Translations under genes and position numbers: made by a program
NCBI GenBank assembly: GCA_022578605.1
Contig: MU394051.1
Span: 1,661,664 to 1,725,663 of the forward strand
From: Camillea tinctor
Lineage: Eukaryota; Ascomycota; Sordariomycetes; Xylariales; Xylariaceae
Direction: 5' to 3'
DNA: 64,000 bases
Notes under the pieces: model-generated
What the model saw: the letters and a program-made list of their open reading frames with translations, nothing else
Database searches by the model: none
What the model was told of the DNA's origin: nothing
Part shown: in pieces, positions 23,401-34,708 of the stretch
Numbering within the stretch: the stretch's first letter is position 1
Layout: the number at the start of each line of letters is the position of its first letter

Positions 23401-26400
23401 GGTGGATTCCATGGTGACCCTCATGAATCTGGCTGGAAGACTATTTCAAGCGGGTTACCCTATCAACATTCAAGAGGTCAACACCCATGGGGCAACCAAT
23501 TCACCATCCCGGATGCTCCTTGATTTACCTAAGTACCCATTTAACCATTCCCAGAGATACTGGCTAGAAAGTAGGCTTGTGAAAAACTATAGACAACGTA
23601 ACAAGGTCAGACATGAGCTGCTGGGTCTCCCCGTCACCGACTGGAATCCTCTGAAGCCTAGATGGAGACATACGATTCGGAACACCAATCTTCCTTGGCT
23701 CAAAGACCATCAGGTAAGAACTCCACGAGTCATGAATTTTTAAATATTTTATGCTCATGCAGGTATAGCTTAATGGAACAATACTGTATCCTGGCGCGGG
23801 AATGATAGCTATGGTCGTTGAAGCTGCAAGATCCATTGCCAGGCCAGATGCTGCCGTTAAGGGGTACCGTTTCCGAGAGGTCACGATCCATAACGCGCTC
23901 GTGGTCCCATCCGACGCTGACGGTGTCGAAGTCCAGCTCTACATGCAGAACCAAAAGAACAGCCGAACAACAGGAATCACTACGATTGAGTGCAGGGAGT
24001 TTTATCTATCTTCGTTCACTAATAGTGAATGGAAGGATATTTGCTCAGGCCTCATTACGACTGAATACGTCGAAAAGTCTGGTGGTATATACGATGCTGA
24101 AGAAGACACGCAGAAATCCAGAGTATTCTACCAGTCTAGATTACAGGAAATCGCTGAGAACTGTCTAGCGGAAGCTAGTAAGGAGCGTGTATACCAAATG
24201 GGCAAGCAGATTGGCTTCGAGTTTGGCCCTACGTTCCAAACCCTGTCTGACATTTCATACGATCCGGCCGGAAGGTATTCTATTGCCACCATAGAATTGG
24301 ATGAGTGGATGAAGAAGTATCCAACGAAGCCGGTAGTTGAACCTCATGTGATACATCCAACTGCCCTTGATGGTGTATTACAGACGATGTCAGTCATGAT
24401 GAACAGAGGCGGGACCGAGCTGGCACCACTACATGCGCCAACGCAGTTCCAAGAGATCTGGGTATCCCACAAGCTTCTTTCAAGAGATCCTGATGTCAAG
24501 ATTCGAGTTGGCGCGAGAACAACTCGCTACGCAGTTCGCGACCTTGATGCCTCCGTCACCGCTCTCTATGCAGAGACGATGGAGCCAGTGCTCACAATCG
24601 AAGGTTATCGAGTAACCACCTTGGCAACACAGACCAACAATGTATCAGAGAGGTGTAAACTCTTCTACAGCCTGGAGTGGAAACCAGACGTAGAACTTCT
24701 TAGCCAGTCAGAGATAGAGGACTACTGTATCGAGGAGGTAGGGACGCGCCTTGAATGGGATCCTACACAGAAAATTATGTGCCTATACTACATGACCGAG
24801 GCACTTCACGAATTGAACAGGGAGAATTTCAAGAGCTCGAAGGAACACCTTCAGAAGTATCAGAGCTGGATACGGTACCATTTGGAAGGACTGGGCGACA
24901 AGAACCCGCTCCTCCATTCTCCTTGGAAAGAAGCCCTAGCACCAGAGAACAAGGATTCTTTCATCTCCGAGTTCATTGCTAAAGGACGGGTTGAAAGAGG
25001 TTTACACATGTTCTGCTCCCAATTACCCCAGATCGTCCGTAACGAGGTGGATCCATTGGACCTACTCTTCAACCAAGGCATGGCTAATGATATCTACTCT
25101 GATGACGTTTTTGTTATTACAGGCAAGCGGGCGGCGGCCTTTGTAAACCTCGTTGCGCACAAGAATCCCAACATGGATATCCTGGAGATCGGTGCTGGCA
25201 CTGGGACAGCCACCGATCCTATCCTCGACTCCCTTTTGCCGCAGGGCAATCGCCAGGCCACTCCAAAGTACAATAGTTACACTTTTACGGACATCTCCCC
25301 AAGCTTTTTCGAGAAGGCTGCAGATCGCCTTGCGCACCATGCTGATCGTATGATATTCAAGGTGCTAGACATTGAACAAGATCCTACTGAGCAAGGTTTT
25401 GATCGTGGGAAATACGACATGGTGGTTGCCGCCGCAGTGCTCCATGCCACTGCTAACATTAGGGAGAGTCTAGGGAATGCACATTCCCTTCTGAAGCCGG
25501 GTGGCTACCTGGTTTTGGTTGAACCGACGAATAAATGGAGTACTGTCTCTGATAGTGTCTGGGGAACGCTACCTGGATGGTGGAGAGGCACAGAAGATGA
25601 CCGCCAGAAAGGCCCCCTTTACTCCCGAGTTGAGTGGGATACTTGCTTGAAAGAACGAGGATTTACGGGCATCGATGTTTGTGTCCCAGATCATGATAAA
25701 GAGGACCACCATACCCTTAGCCTCATAGTTTCGAGACTAGCCCCTGAGAGCGGCGAGGTCGTCACTCACGCCTCTACTCTCCGGTCTATGATCATATCAA
25801 CGAACACTGAGCTTCAACAAGAGGTAGCTTCAGACGTCGCCTCCTATCTGAACGACTCAAAACATGTGTCGAGTTGTGAGATCGTGAGCCCTAGCTCCCT
25901 CCCCTCCAAGGAGGGTAAGATTGATGTTTTAGTGAGTTTACTCGAGCTCGACGACACGTTCTTCAGCTCTATGAGTGAGGAAAATTTGGCTATCCTTAAA
26001 TCTATCGTAGATTCTTCGAGCCAGATATATTGGCTTGTTAGTGGTGGAGGCACCAAAGCACACCAACCAGAGAAGGCTATGTCTTCCGGCTTCGGTCATG
26101 CCATAATGCAAGAATACCCGGGTCTTTGGTTCACTAATGTCGATGTGATCGATCCAAACACGGCCGCCGTTTCATTCGCAAAGGTTTTTGAGCGAAATGT
26201 AAGGATAATGAGTATCGAAGATTGGGAGACTGATTACCAGCAATCTAACGGGGTTATCTCAATCCCACGCATCGTCGAGGCGAGCGATATTAACGCTTTT
26301 GTGAACTCACAGACGGGTCAGCTTCCAATAGAAACCAAGACTGTTGGCAAAGAGCCTACCGAAGCGTTAGAGCTCCAGTACAGTGTTGGTCAGCTCGACA

Positions 26401-28580
26401 GCTTCCGCTTCATTCATGACGAGTCGGCTGGCAAACCTCTCGCGGACGATGAGGTAGAGATTGAAATCAAGGCGACTGGTGTCAACTTTATCGACGTCAT
26501 GGTAATCCTCGGACAACTGGCTGGCACTCACTTCGGCTGTGAATACAGTGGCGTCGTAAGACGGATGGGGTCATCGGTTACGACGCTGGCTATTGGAGAC
26601 CGTGTCTGCTTCCTTGGAGAAGATGGCTTCAGGACGTACGTCCGATGCAAAGCCTTCATCGCAGCTCGAATACCAGACTCTCTCCCCTTCACTGATGTGT
26701 TCCCGGCTGTTTACCTCACCACCATCCTAAGCCTCAATCATGTCGCTCGCTTGCGCAAGGGTGAGTCTATCCTGGTTCACGGGGGAGCAGGAGGTATTGG
26801 GCAAGCGGCCATCCAGCTGGCACAGCACATAGGCGCCGATGTCTTTGTCACAGTCAGCTCAGACGAAAAGCGCAAGCTGATGAAAGAGCACTACAACATC
26901 CCTGATGACCGCATCTACTACAGCCGCAACCTATCCTTCGGTCGGCAGATCATGCAGGTAACCCGGGGACGCGGAGTCGACGTGGTACTGAATTCACTCT
27001 CTGGCGAGGCACTGGCCGAGTCATTGCGCATCCTCGCGCCGCTAGGACGCTTCGTAGAAATCGGGAAGCGCGACATTCACACATTCCAGAACCTCCCCAT
27101 GCAGCCATTCGTCAGGAACATGTCGTATCATGTGGTCAACACTAAGTCAGTGGAACATCACAACCCAGAGCACATGCGTGAGCTTGTGCTCGAGCTAGTA
27201 GATATGCTCGCCGCAGGTATCTTCCAGCCCCCGCGACCCGTGAGTGTCTTCACAAGGGCACAATTTGAATCCGCGATCCGGTATCTACAGACAGGGCGGC
27301 ACATGGGCAAGGCTGTTGTCGACTGGGAGGCCGAGGCGGAGATCCCCGTGGTGCCAAAACCTAAGCCGGCTTCTACCTTCGACCCAAATGCCAGCTACGT
27401 GATTGCCGGCGGCCTGGGTGGTATCGGTAGGAGTCTTGCTGCGTGGTTTGGTCATCGCGGCGCGAAACATCTCATTTTGCTATCGCGCTCAGGCCCGACG
27501 TCCGAAGCTGCGATCAAGTTGGTAGAGGAGCTCGAGGCGCGTGGCGTGAATGTCGCTACGCCCCGATGTGACGTGAGCGATGCCGATTCTCTAAAAGGGG
27601 CTATTGACCATGTCAACAAGACAATGCCTCCTATCAAAGGATGCATCCAAGCCTCCATGATCTTGAAGGTATGTCAGTTCTAACGCCTGATTTCTACAGC
27701 TCAACTGACCCAATTCTCTCACTTGCAGGATCGTGTCCTCCAGAATATGACGCTAGATGAATGGCAAACTGTTCTTGGCCCCAAGGTCAAAGGGACGTGG
27801 AACCTACACCGCTTTCTCCCCAAGGGAATGGACTTCTTTGTTATTCTCTCGTCCCTTGGCGGAATGATTGGCTCGACCGGCCAGTCGCAATACAACGCGG
27901 CCTCGACTTTCCAGGACGCCTTCGCGCGGCACCGCTGGTCCCTGGGCGAGAGGTGCGTCTCAGTCGATATCGGCGTCGTCCAGGAAATCGGTTACGTGGC
28001 CGAGCACGGCGATATTGCCAAGCGCTGGAACGAAGATAAAATCCAAGTTCTCTCGCAGAAGGACATACTAGCCGTCATCGATTGGGCGTGCAATTGCTCG
28101 AGGGGTGACCAGTCCCCCTGGTCGACCCAGATAATCACGGGAGCAGCGCCGGCGGCCAAGGTAGACCAACAGACCATGGAGTTGATGTCGTACCTTAAAC
28201 GACCCCTATTCCGTGCCGTCCGGCAGATCAACGCGCATGAGGCCGGAGCTGACACCCAGGGTAGGGCTCAAGAAGAGAATACAGATTACGGTGCCCTGCT
28301 ACGCGCGGCAGAGAGTCTGAACGAGGCCGGTGCCATCGTTGCGGCCGCCTTGAGGAAGAAGCTAGCGCGTGCCCTGTCCGTCCCCGAGGAGGATATTGAT
28401 ACCAGAAGGCCGGCCCACTCATATGGAGTAGACTCGTTAGTCGCTGTGGAGTTACGGTTCTGGTTTTCTAACGAGATGAAGTCGGACATCTCCGTGTTTC
28501 AAATCCTAGCTAACGACCCCATCCTAGCTCTAGGACGATTGGCAGCAGAAAAGAGTGAGCATTTGACGGTAAAAAAATAG
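20442..28580 (+). CDS. Highly reducing polyketide synthase, KS-AT-DH-CMeT-ER-KR-ACP (2616 aa)
   Basis: The model is join(20442..20681,20738..20882,20944..21212,21269..23713,23769..27668,27729..28580), 7851 nt, 2616 aa. Iterative type I PKS. KS (about 25-450): Cys197 in TACSSS, His333 in EAHGTGT, His373 in [10 protein letters not shown] (about 600-920): [12 protein letters not shown], Ser693 in GHSSGE. DH (about 1000-1300): His1032 in [16 protein letters not shown], Asp1234 in [11 protein letters not shown]-methyltransferase (about 1450-1680): SAM motif EIGAGTGT near 1506. ER (about 1900-2200): [11 protein letters not shown] near 2037. KR (about 2240-2420): AGGLGGIG, Tyr2388 in [11 protein letters not shown] (about 2535-2605): Ser2569 in GVDSLVAVE. 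Every domain has its key residues, so it should make a reduced, C-methylated linear chain; the KR has Ser rather than Asn four residues after Tyr. There is no C-terminal release domain. Intron 4 splits the DH active-site motif and has two nested acceptors. The 3' half is GC-richer than the 5' half. The product cannot be predicted from the sequence. Confidence 0.95.
23714..23768 (+). other. PKS intron 4 with nested tandem acceptors
   Basis: The donor GTAAGA follows codon DHQ. Two AG acceptors lie six bases apart (ending 23762 and 23768). Only the second restores the DH motif (H-Q-L-N-G-T). Use of the first adds GTA then an in-frame TAG stop, which would truncate the enzyme after KS-AT. Confidence 0.8.
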
Positions 28581-28825
28581 CCCCATAGAGTAGCATAGCA
28601 AACCTTACTCCAAGGTCCTTAAGAGCGGTCGACGGAGTACTTAAAGATACCTAGGTAGTTTGGGTATGCGAAACAATGTTGATAGAGAAGACACTCATTC
28701 ATTCTTGTGTTCGATTTGCCTCCTTCAAGAATCATACCTACTTCTAAGTGAAAAGCGATATTCTACATACCTTACATGTCCGCAACTGTGGGCCTAGCTA
28801 TGGACATATGGGTCGCATCCAAGTA
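28581..28825. other. Short spacer between convergent PKS and SDR genes
   Basis: The spacer holds both 3' ends. It also has a TACCTAGGTA palindrome at 28648-28657 and a CGGAGTAC element at 28633-28640. Confidence 0.5.
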
Positions 28826-30047
28826 TCAGTATGACGACGGCACTACCCCTAATCGTCCTCCATCGGTGACCAGTACGTTCCCGTTAATATACGCACCGGC
28901 TCGGCTCACTAGGAAGAGCACAGCACCCGCCATATCTTCAGGATCACCTAGCCTCTCTTCTGGCATTTGGCTCTTGGGCCATGCTTTCCCTTCTTGTTTC
29001 TTCACCGTTTCTATGGTCATCTCACTAGGGTATACTTTGTACTTGGTTAGTATATATCGTATTATCCAGATTGTGTCAGCCTCTCAATAAAGGGGCAACG
29101 TATAAAGGCTCCTTAAATGTAGGGAGAGGGGGATGGGTACTGACTCCCTGGTGCAAGAACATTGGCCCGGATGTTGAAGGGAACGAGAGCGGTCGACAGT
29201 AGCTTCATCATATGAACAACAGCAGCTTTAGAACTGCTGTACGCGAACCCCAATAGCGGCACACGGTTGAAAGCGCCGATGCTGCTAGTCGCGATGATCT
29301 GGCTCCTCTGCTTTAGGTCTCCGCGCTTATTTCCCTCGTCCAGGAGCCCGAGGAAAGCCGTAGCGGTATTAAAAACACCACCCACATTCACGGCAAATGT
29401 GTTCATGAATTCGTCAGAGTTCCAATTCTGTAGATGGTTCTGGAAGTCGGAAATATCCGGTTTCTCGGGAAGCCCGGCGAGTGTAGGACCCGTTATGCCC
29501 GAGTTCGCGATGACTACATTGACGTAGCCCTCTGCTGACTTAATCTGCGAAACCGCACGCTCGAGATCGTCTTTGTTGGTAACATCGCCTTGGATTATTC
29601 GAATGTTTCCATGCTTCTAGTAGTCATATATTAGGATTGTTAGCCATGACCATGATCATTAGCATACTCCCAAGCTTTCAGGTGAGGAAATCCAACTCTC
29701 TTCATGAAGGATCCCCACGCTGATATTCTGCTGGCTATGGATAGTATTATCGGTAGAGCATGTTTACCTAACCTCTAAATTCATTTAGAGATTGATATTG
29801 TCAACGTACCGCGGTGCTTGCTGCTTTCTCAAGCGTCTCCTTCCTGCGCCCTATGATATAGACGATTGCGCCGTTGGCCTCTAAAGCTTGGGTTATCATA
29901 AGACCAATACCTGTATATACTGTTTAGTGAAGGTTTGAGGATATATTAGTGTAGTATAGGTATTCTACCGCTTCCCCCTCCCGTGACTACGGCAATAAGA
30001 CCTTGGGTGCCGAAGAGGTCGCTTGCATCGATTGAGCCTGATGCCAT
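28826..30047 (-). CDS. Short-chain dehydrogenase/reductase (286 aa)
   Basis: The model is complement(join(28826..29034,29145..29616,29810..29910,29969..30047)), 861 nt, 286 aa from the ATG at 30047. Motifs: TGGGSGIG cofactor loop (created across intron 1), IANSG at the NNAG position, a catalytic Ser in ATSSIGAF, YSSSK, and APGIYPSEMT after the substrate loop. The last exon ends with VTDGGRLGVVPSSY, the typical C-terminus of the 3-oxoacyl-ACP reductase-like SDR group. The second intron (193 nt) is long for this window and contains an inverted repeat with CTCTAAAT arms. The gene converges on the PKS, with the two stop codons 245 bp apart. A role as post-PKS keto-reductase or alcohol oxidase is inferred. 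The first SDR of the region is of a different subfamily. Confidence 0.88.
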
Positions 30048-31595
30048 TGTTATGGTAAGATATGATGAAGGAGTAGCGAAGGATGCTTCTTGAGGGCTAG
30101 TATTGTTTGGATTTTTGCTTTTTATATCATGAATTTTATGCGTGGCTTTTGGCTTATACACATGTCACAAACGGAGATAGAGACCAACTCCCCGGATATA
30201 ATCATGACGCCAAAGTGAGGGGAGTTGCTCCACACGATATCGGAAGTGTATTTATGGCTAGCTGAGCTTATCTTGAAGCAAGCACGCAATATGTTATACA
30301 TGTCTCAACTAGTTTAGAGTCACACGTAATGTCTAGTTGGCCTAAGTTCATGGACTTGTCATACATACAATCAATTGTATGAAGGAGATACGGAGTACAT
30401 TTGGGGAAATTCGGGTTCGATCTCCGGTGGTGTAACATTTACATATAAGCCGAGGAGAGTGTATTGACCTGTGTTAAAGAGTTTTAGCCAATTAAACCAC
30501 GTCAATGCATAGGTTCAAGAAACTGTATACACAACATTGGATATCCTCGGTCAAGTCAGGTATAAGTCCTGCTAGAATTGATGTCATTGATGAATAGGTT
30601 ATACTACCTATACTCCACTCTATTCAATCAATTACATACCTACCTAGGTCAACGACAGGTTATGGGAATATATTGATCAACAAATAACTTACGCTATTGT
30701 AGTAATCCAGTATAACATTTTTTCTACCAATATATAAATACTAATCAATTCATTGAGGTCAAAATTGACTAAGTCCTGCCTACATACACCCATCTAACTA
30801 AGACATTCATATACGACAACTATGAGTAAATACCATATATTAGTGCTATGAAAGAGTCCGGGTTGGTATATTACTCTCGTACATCATTCAGTATGATCTG
30901 ATGAGTCTCCTTTATACCATGAGAACTTCCAGTTTCAATGCTATAAACCCGCTATATACCTTGCCAAACCCAAATAGACTCTTCTAGACATTACGGATCG
31001 CTGCATTTGCTTAATGTTTCCTCATGGGGATTCGGCGAGGCGACTAGATTTCCTAAATCGGCAGCTCTTGACAAAAAAGGTTAAAACACTGCTATCACAT
31101 CGTTCCTTTATCTCCTTCGCATCGTATATCTCGTTTCCCCTCACACTAAGCCAGTTGCCGTGTCTAGGAGTCATGATGGGGACAGGCGCTGTTATACGAT
31201 GTGTTCCTGAATCGAAAGCCCGACCTTCTTCCTAGAAACTGGTACAACATTCCTCAGCATCCGTTTATGGGTGACTGACTGCCTATTCGGGAGGCGACGA
31301 CAAGAAGTGTATTTGGGACGCTAGCCGATATAAACCGACTGAGGAAACCTTAGGCCAGGGTGCATTTGCATAAATTGATTCAATACGAGGTTTGGCGGAC
31401 CCTCTTCCGTGTGCTGGGCGTTGATGTAACCCTGCATGGCGTTGATATCTGCTGAGGCGGTTGTAAAGACGACCAGCCTCCAGCTAGTCCTCTAGGATAT
31501 AAAAGGTATGTTCTGGGACCTTAGTACAAAGCACAGATTCTCCAGACTCCAGTTTCGATTCAAACAAACATTATACAAAAGTCCTCTTACTCAAA
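30048..31595. other. Intergenic; promoter of secreted-protein gene at right end
   Basis: About 1.5 kb, AT-rich, with no gene I can support. It holds a TACCTAGGT palindrome near 30641-30649 and a TACGGAGTAC element at 30389-30398. A 73-codon open frame at 31014-31235 has no recognisable feature. Confidence 0.45.
31498..31505 (+). promoter_or_regulatory. TATA box of the small secreted protein gene
   Basis: TATAAAAG lies 98 bp upstream of the ATG at 31596. A run of CAAACAAACATT-like leader sequence, typical of a fungal 5' UTR, follows. Confidence 0.6.
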
Positions 31596-31962
31596 ATGCG
31601 GTTTCACGTCCTCGCAGTCCTCGCAACCAGTTTGCATTTAGTTGCATCGACACCCGTCCCTCAGGACCCTCCTATTGACAGCGATACCTGTCTCCAGCGC
31701 AACTTCCTGAGTGCTTCGTTGTGCAGTGATATTGATTCCTCGTACAACAACGCGACTTTGCCTGCCCTTGGATGGAGATGTTGCTGGTATCAAGGACCCT
31801 TCGCTCCGCCTCCTGCATTGCCCGTTTCGTGAGTATTATCACACCCCATATCTAAACTTCTACTAACAATAATTTAGGGCCTGGTACCTCCCCGGGGAGG
31901 ACAACACTGTTGCAAACCGTTGTCTAACTAGCGGTACATGCAAGGAGTACACCAACGCTTAA
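31596..31962 (+). CDS. Small secreted cysteine-rich protein (105 aa)
   Basis: The model is join(31596..31828,31878..31962), 318 nt, 105 aa. The 49-nt intron has a GTGAGT donor, a CTAACAA branch and a TTTAG acceptor. The N-terminus MRFHVLAVLATSLHLVAS is a clear signal peptide, probably cut before TPVPQ. The mature chain of about 87 residues has six Cys (one each in DTC, SLC, NRC and GTC, and the pair in RCC), one possible N-glycosylation site (NNAT) and a Pro-rich stretch. I do not recognise a named family. Size, even Cys number and secretion signal fit effector-like or antimicrobial-like fungal proteins. It has its own strong TATA box and lies between the second SDR and the ALDH gene; whether it belongs to the cluster is unknown. 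Confidence 0.8.
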
Positions 31963-33166
31963 AGGCGACATAGGGATGATCTGTGATAGTTCAATTTAGA
32001 ACTCAACGGTAGATGCTAGGGCAGGATCAAAATGAACAAAATCGATACTATAATATCAGTTAGATGGACCTCATACTATCGTTGGGAGCCATAATGCGCT
32101 GAACTGTCAACCTCTATCGGTAGTATTAGCAGTGCTTTCATAAGTAATCTATGTCCACAATATGGTATCTTCTCTCTCTACCCCAATAAGTGACACTTTT
32201 CGATAACTCAATTTCATATTTATCCGAGAGCAAAGATTGGAGCTCTTCTTGGAGGTAAAAAAATATTGGGTTATTAACATAAAGAACTGTAGCATATTTG
32301 GTAAGATAATCCAAAGCTTTAGATCCTACATGGGTTTGGGTTCATGAGGAAATATGTAAGCATATTTAGAATCTGTATGCTATCATACATAACTATCTGT
32401 CATACATATGTACATGTGATTCTGGAGACAACTACAGTTGGGCTACACAGTGTTAAGGAGTTGTGAAAATATGACTTTAAGAGTAATATGCCATGTTAGC
32501 AATGTTAAGTATCACCTAAGTAAGTCGGTTATTATGTTAATGATAAATTATTTTGGACTGCCTAATGGGGCAATTGCTGAACATATTTATGTTCTCACTT
32601 GCCTTCTATTAATGATATTTTTCAAGCCAATTGATTTTAAAAACTCGGAAATTTTACCGATATTAATGTTATTTTTATATTTTAATTGTTACATAACTTA
32701 TAAAAGATAATGTGACGAATCCCCTTAGATTTGGGTCTAGGTATGTCACGTACTAGGTTGTCTTGACTTCAAGGGTTGCAGTGATTCGAGATTGCCTCAG
32801 AATATCTTCAATATATACTCATCAGAGGGATTTCAGAAACCCTCACTATTGATCTCAACGAGAAATAATGCCTTTGATTGATAGCTGAATAATGAGTGAC
32901 TATAGGAACTACCGCTACCTTCCATACTGGAATCCATTTGTCGGTGTTGGCGATAGTTACCTTCCTCTTCCAGGAATGGTCAGTCCGTATTCCCAAAATA
33001 CATGTAGTAACTGTATGTAATGTGGAAATAACAGTTCTTCCGTTTCCGGTGACTCTACCCAAACGAGTGAGTCGTAACATATAGATACTACCTGAACTTG
33101 CATTCAAACCATTTGAAGCTCCTTTAAAATACATCAAGCAATGTCCCAGCTCATGATACTTCAACC
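31963..33166. other. AT-rich intergenic, no gene supported
   Basis: About 1.2 kb, very AT-rich around 32150-32720, between the secreted-protein gene and the 3' end of ALDH. Open frames of 90-118 codons here show no family resemblance. Confidence 0.45.
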
Positions 33167-34708
33167 TTAAATGGCCAAGTTGACAAAGACTGATTTGTTA
33201 TACGTATACGTCGCCAAGCATGGTTCGCCCAGCTCCGAGCCGATACCAGACTGCTTAGTGCCTCCGAATGGGACGCGAATGTCCATATTGTTCACGGAAT
33301 TGATGTAGACGTTGCCGGCGTCGATCCCGGCAGCGATGCGGTGGGCCCTCGCGATATTGGAAGTGAACACGGCCGAGTTAAGCCCGTAGTTGGTATCGTT
33401 AGCGATTTCCAGTGCCTCCTCTTCCGTCTTGAACGGCACGACGACGACGCAGGGCCCAAAGATCTCTTCCCGGAAGATTTTCATGTGTGACTTCACGTCC
33501 GTAAACACCGTCGGCTCGACATAGAAGCCCTTTCCACCCTGCGGAACCGCCTTGCCTCCCATAAATAGTTTCGCTCCTTCTGACTTGCCTGAGTCAAGAT
33601 ACGACAGCACGCGCTCGTATTGTACCTTCGATACCTGGGGGCCGTGAGTGGTTGTCTGCTCGAATGGGTCTCCGATAACGGATATCTTCTCGCCCTGCGC
33701 CTTGAACTTTTCCAGGAACTTGTCGTGGATGGACTCGTGCACAAGGATCCTGCTCGTCGCGCTGCAAACCTGCCCACTATTGGTCATGATGCCGATGTTG
33801 GTCCAAAGGGCCGCGTTGTCTAAGTCAGCATCTTCGAAGATAATGGCGGGCGATTTTCCGCCCGTTTCCAGGGTTACATTTTTCATGTTCAAAGAGGCCA
33901 GTTTGAGGATCTCCTTGCCGGTGCGGGTGCTACCAGTAAAAGAGATCTTATCGACGTCCAAATGCGATGCCAAAGCAGCACCTGCTTCGGGTCCGTAGCC
34001 ATTGATGATGTTAATGACACCTGGGGGAAAGCCGGCTTCCTTTACAAATTTGGCCCAGTATAGGGCAGTCAATGGGCACATTTCTGAGGCCTTCAGCACA
34101 ACAGTATTGCCACAGGCTATGGCCGGGCCCAGTTTGACGGCAACAGATGCGTTGTTGAAGTTCCACGGGATAATCTGACCGACAACCCCCAGCGGTGACT
34201 TGATGGTGTAGGCTATCTTGTCGGGGCCGCAGTCGATAAATTGGCCATGGATCTTATCGGCCCAGCCAGCATAGTATCTCAGAACGTCGATCGATACCCC
34301 AACATCTCCGTAGCGCGCAAGCGAGTACGGTTTGCCATTATTCCAAGTCTCGAGGGAGGCCAGGACTTCGGCGTTCTTTTCAGCAAGGTCCGCGAGCTTG
34401 TTGAGGAGAACACCGCGTTCCTTAGCTCCATGCTTCTTCCACGATGGGCTCTTAAATGCCGTACGTGCGGCCTTGACAGCCTTGTCTACGTCTTCGGCCG
34501 TGGCAGCATGAACGGAACAAATTTTCTCCTCCGACCTAAAAGCACCATATGAGAAAGAATATATTGTAAAGGTTTAGAAGCCTACTCACGTTGGGCATAC
34601 TGCAGTGATCGTCTTTCCCCCAGTGCTGCCAACAAACTCATTGTCAATGAAGAGACCAAGTGGCTGCGTCCACTTGACGCCATTGGGAGCGATCAGTTCA
34701 ACATCCAT
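33167..34708 (-). CDS. NAD(P)-dependent aldehyde dehydrogenase (495 aa)
   Basis: The model is complement(join(33167..34535,34590..34708)), 1488 nt, 495 aa, the normal ALDH length. The 54-nt intron has a GTGAGT donor. The long second exon is open throughout although it lacks an early Met. Motifs: IIPWNFNNA (cofactor binding), FTGSTRTG (Rossmann loop), the catalytic Glu in ETGGKSPA, the catalytic Cys in NSGQVCSATSR, EEIFGPCV, and PFGGTKQSG near the C-terminus. It oxidises an aldehyde to an acid, probably in the cytosol (no targeting sequence). The Thr in ETGGK replaces the more usual Leu. It may finish oxidation of a cluster intermediate or be a general detoxifying enzyme; context alone cannot decide. 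It is the last enzyme gene before the gene-poor stretch. Confidence 0.92.

Noticed and set aside
30405..30430. tRNA-like B-box sequence (GGTTCGATCTCC)
   Set aside because: No matching acceptor stem, A box or anticodon arm could be built around it; the same short sequence (GGTTCGAT) also occurs near 36105 without tRNA structure.
33167..34708. ALDH truncated at its N-terminus
   Set aside because: The upstream part of exon 2 is fully open and simply lacks a start codon; with exon 1 the protein has the usual 495 aa.
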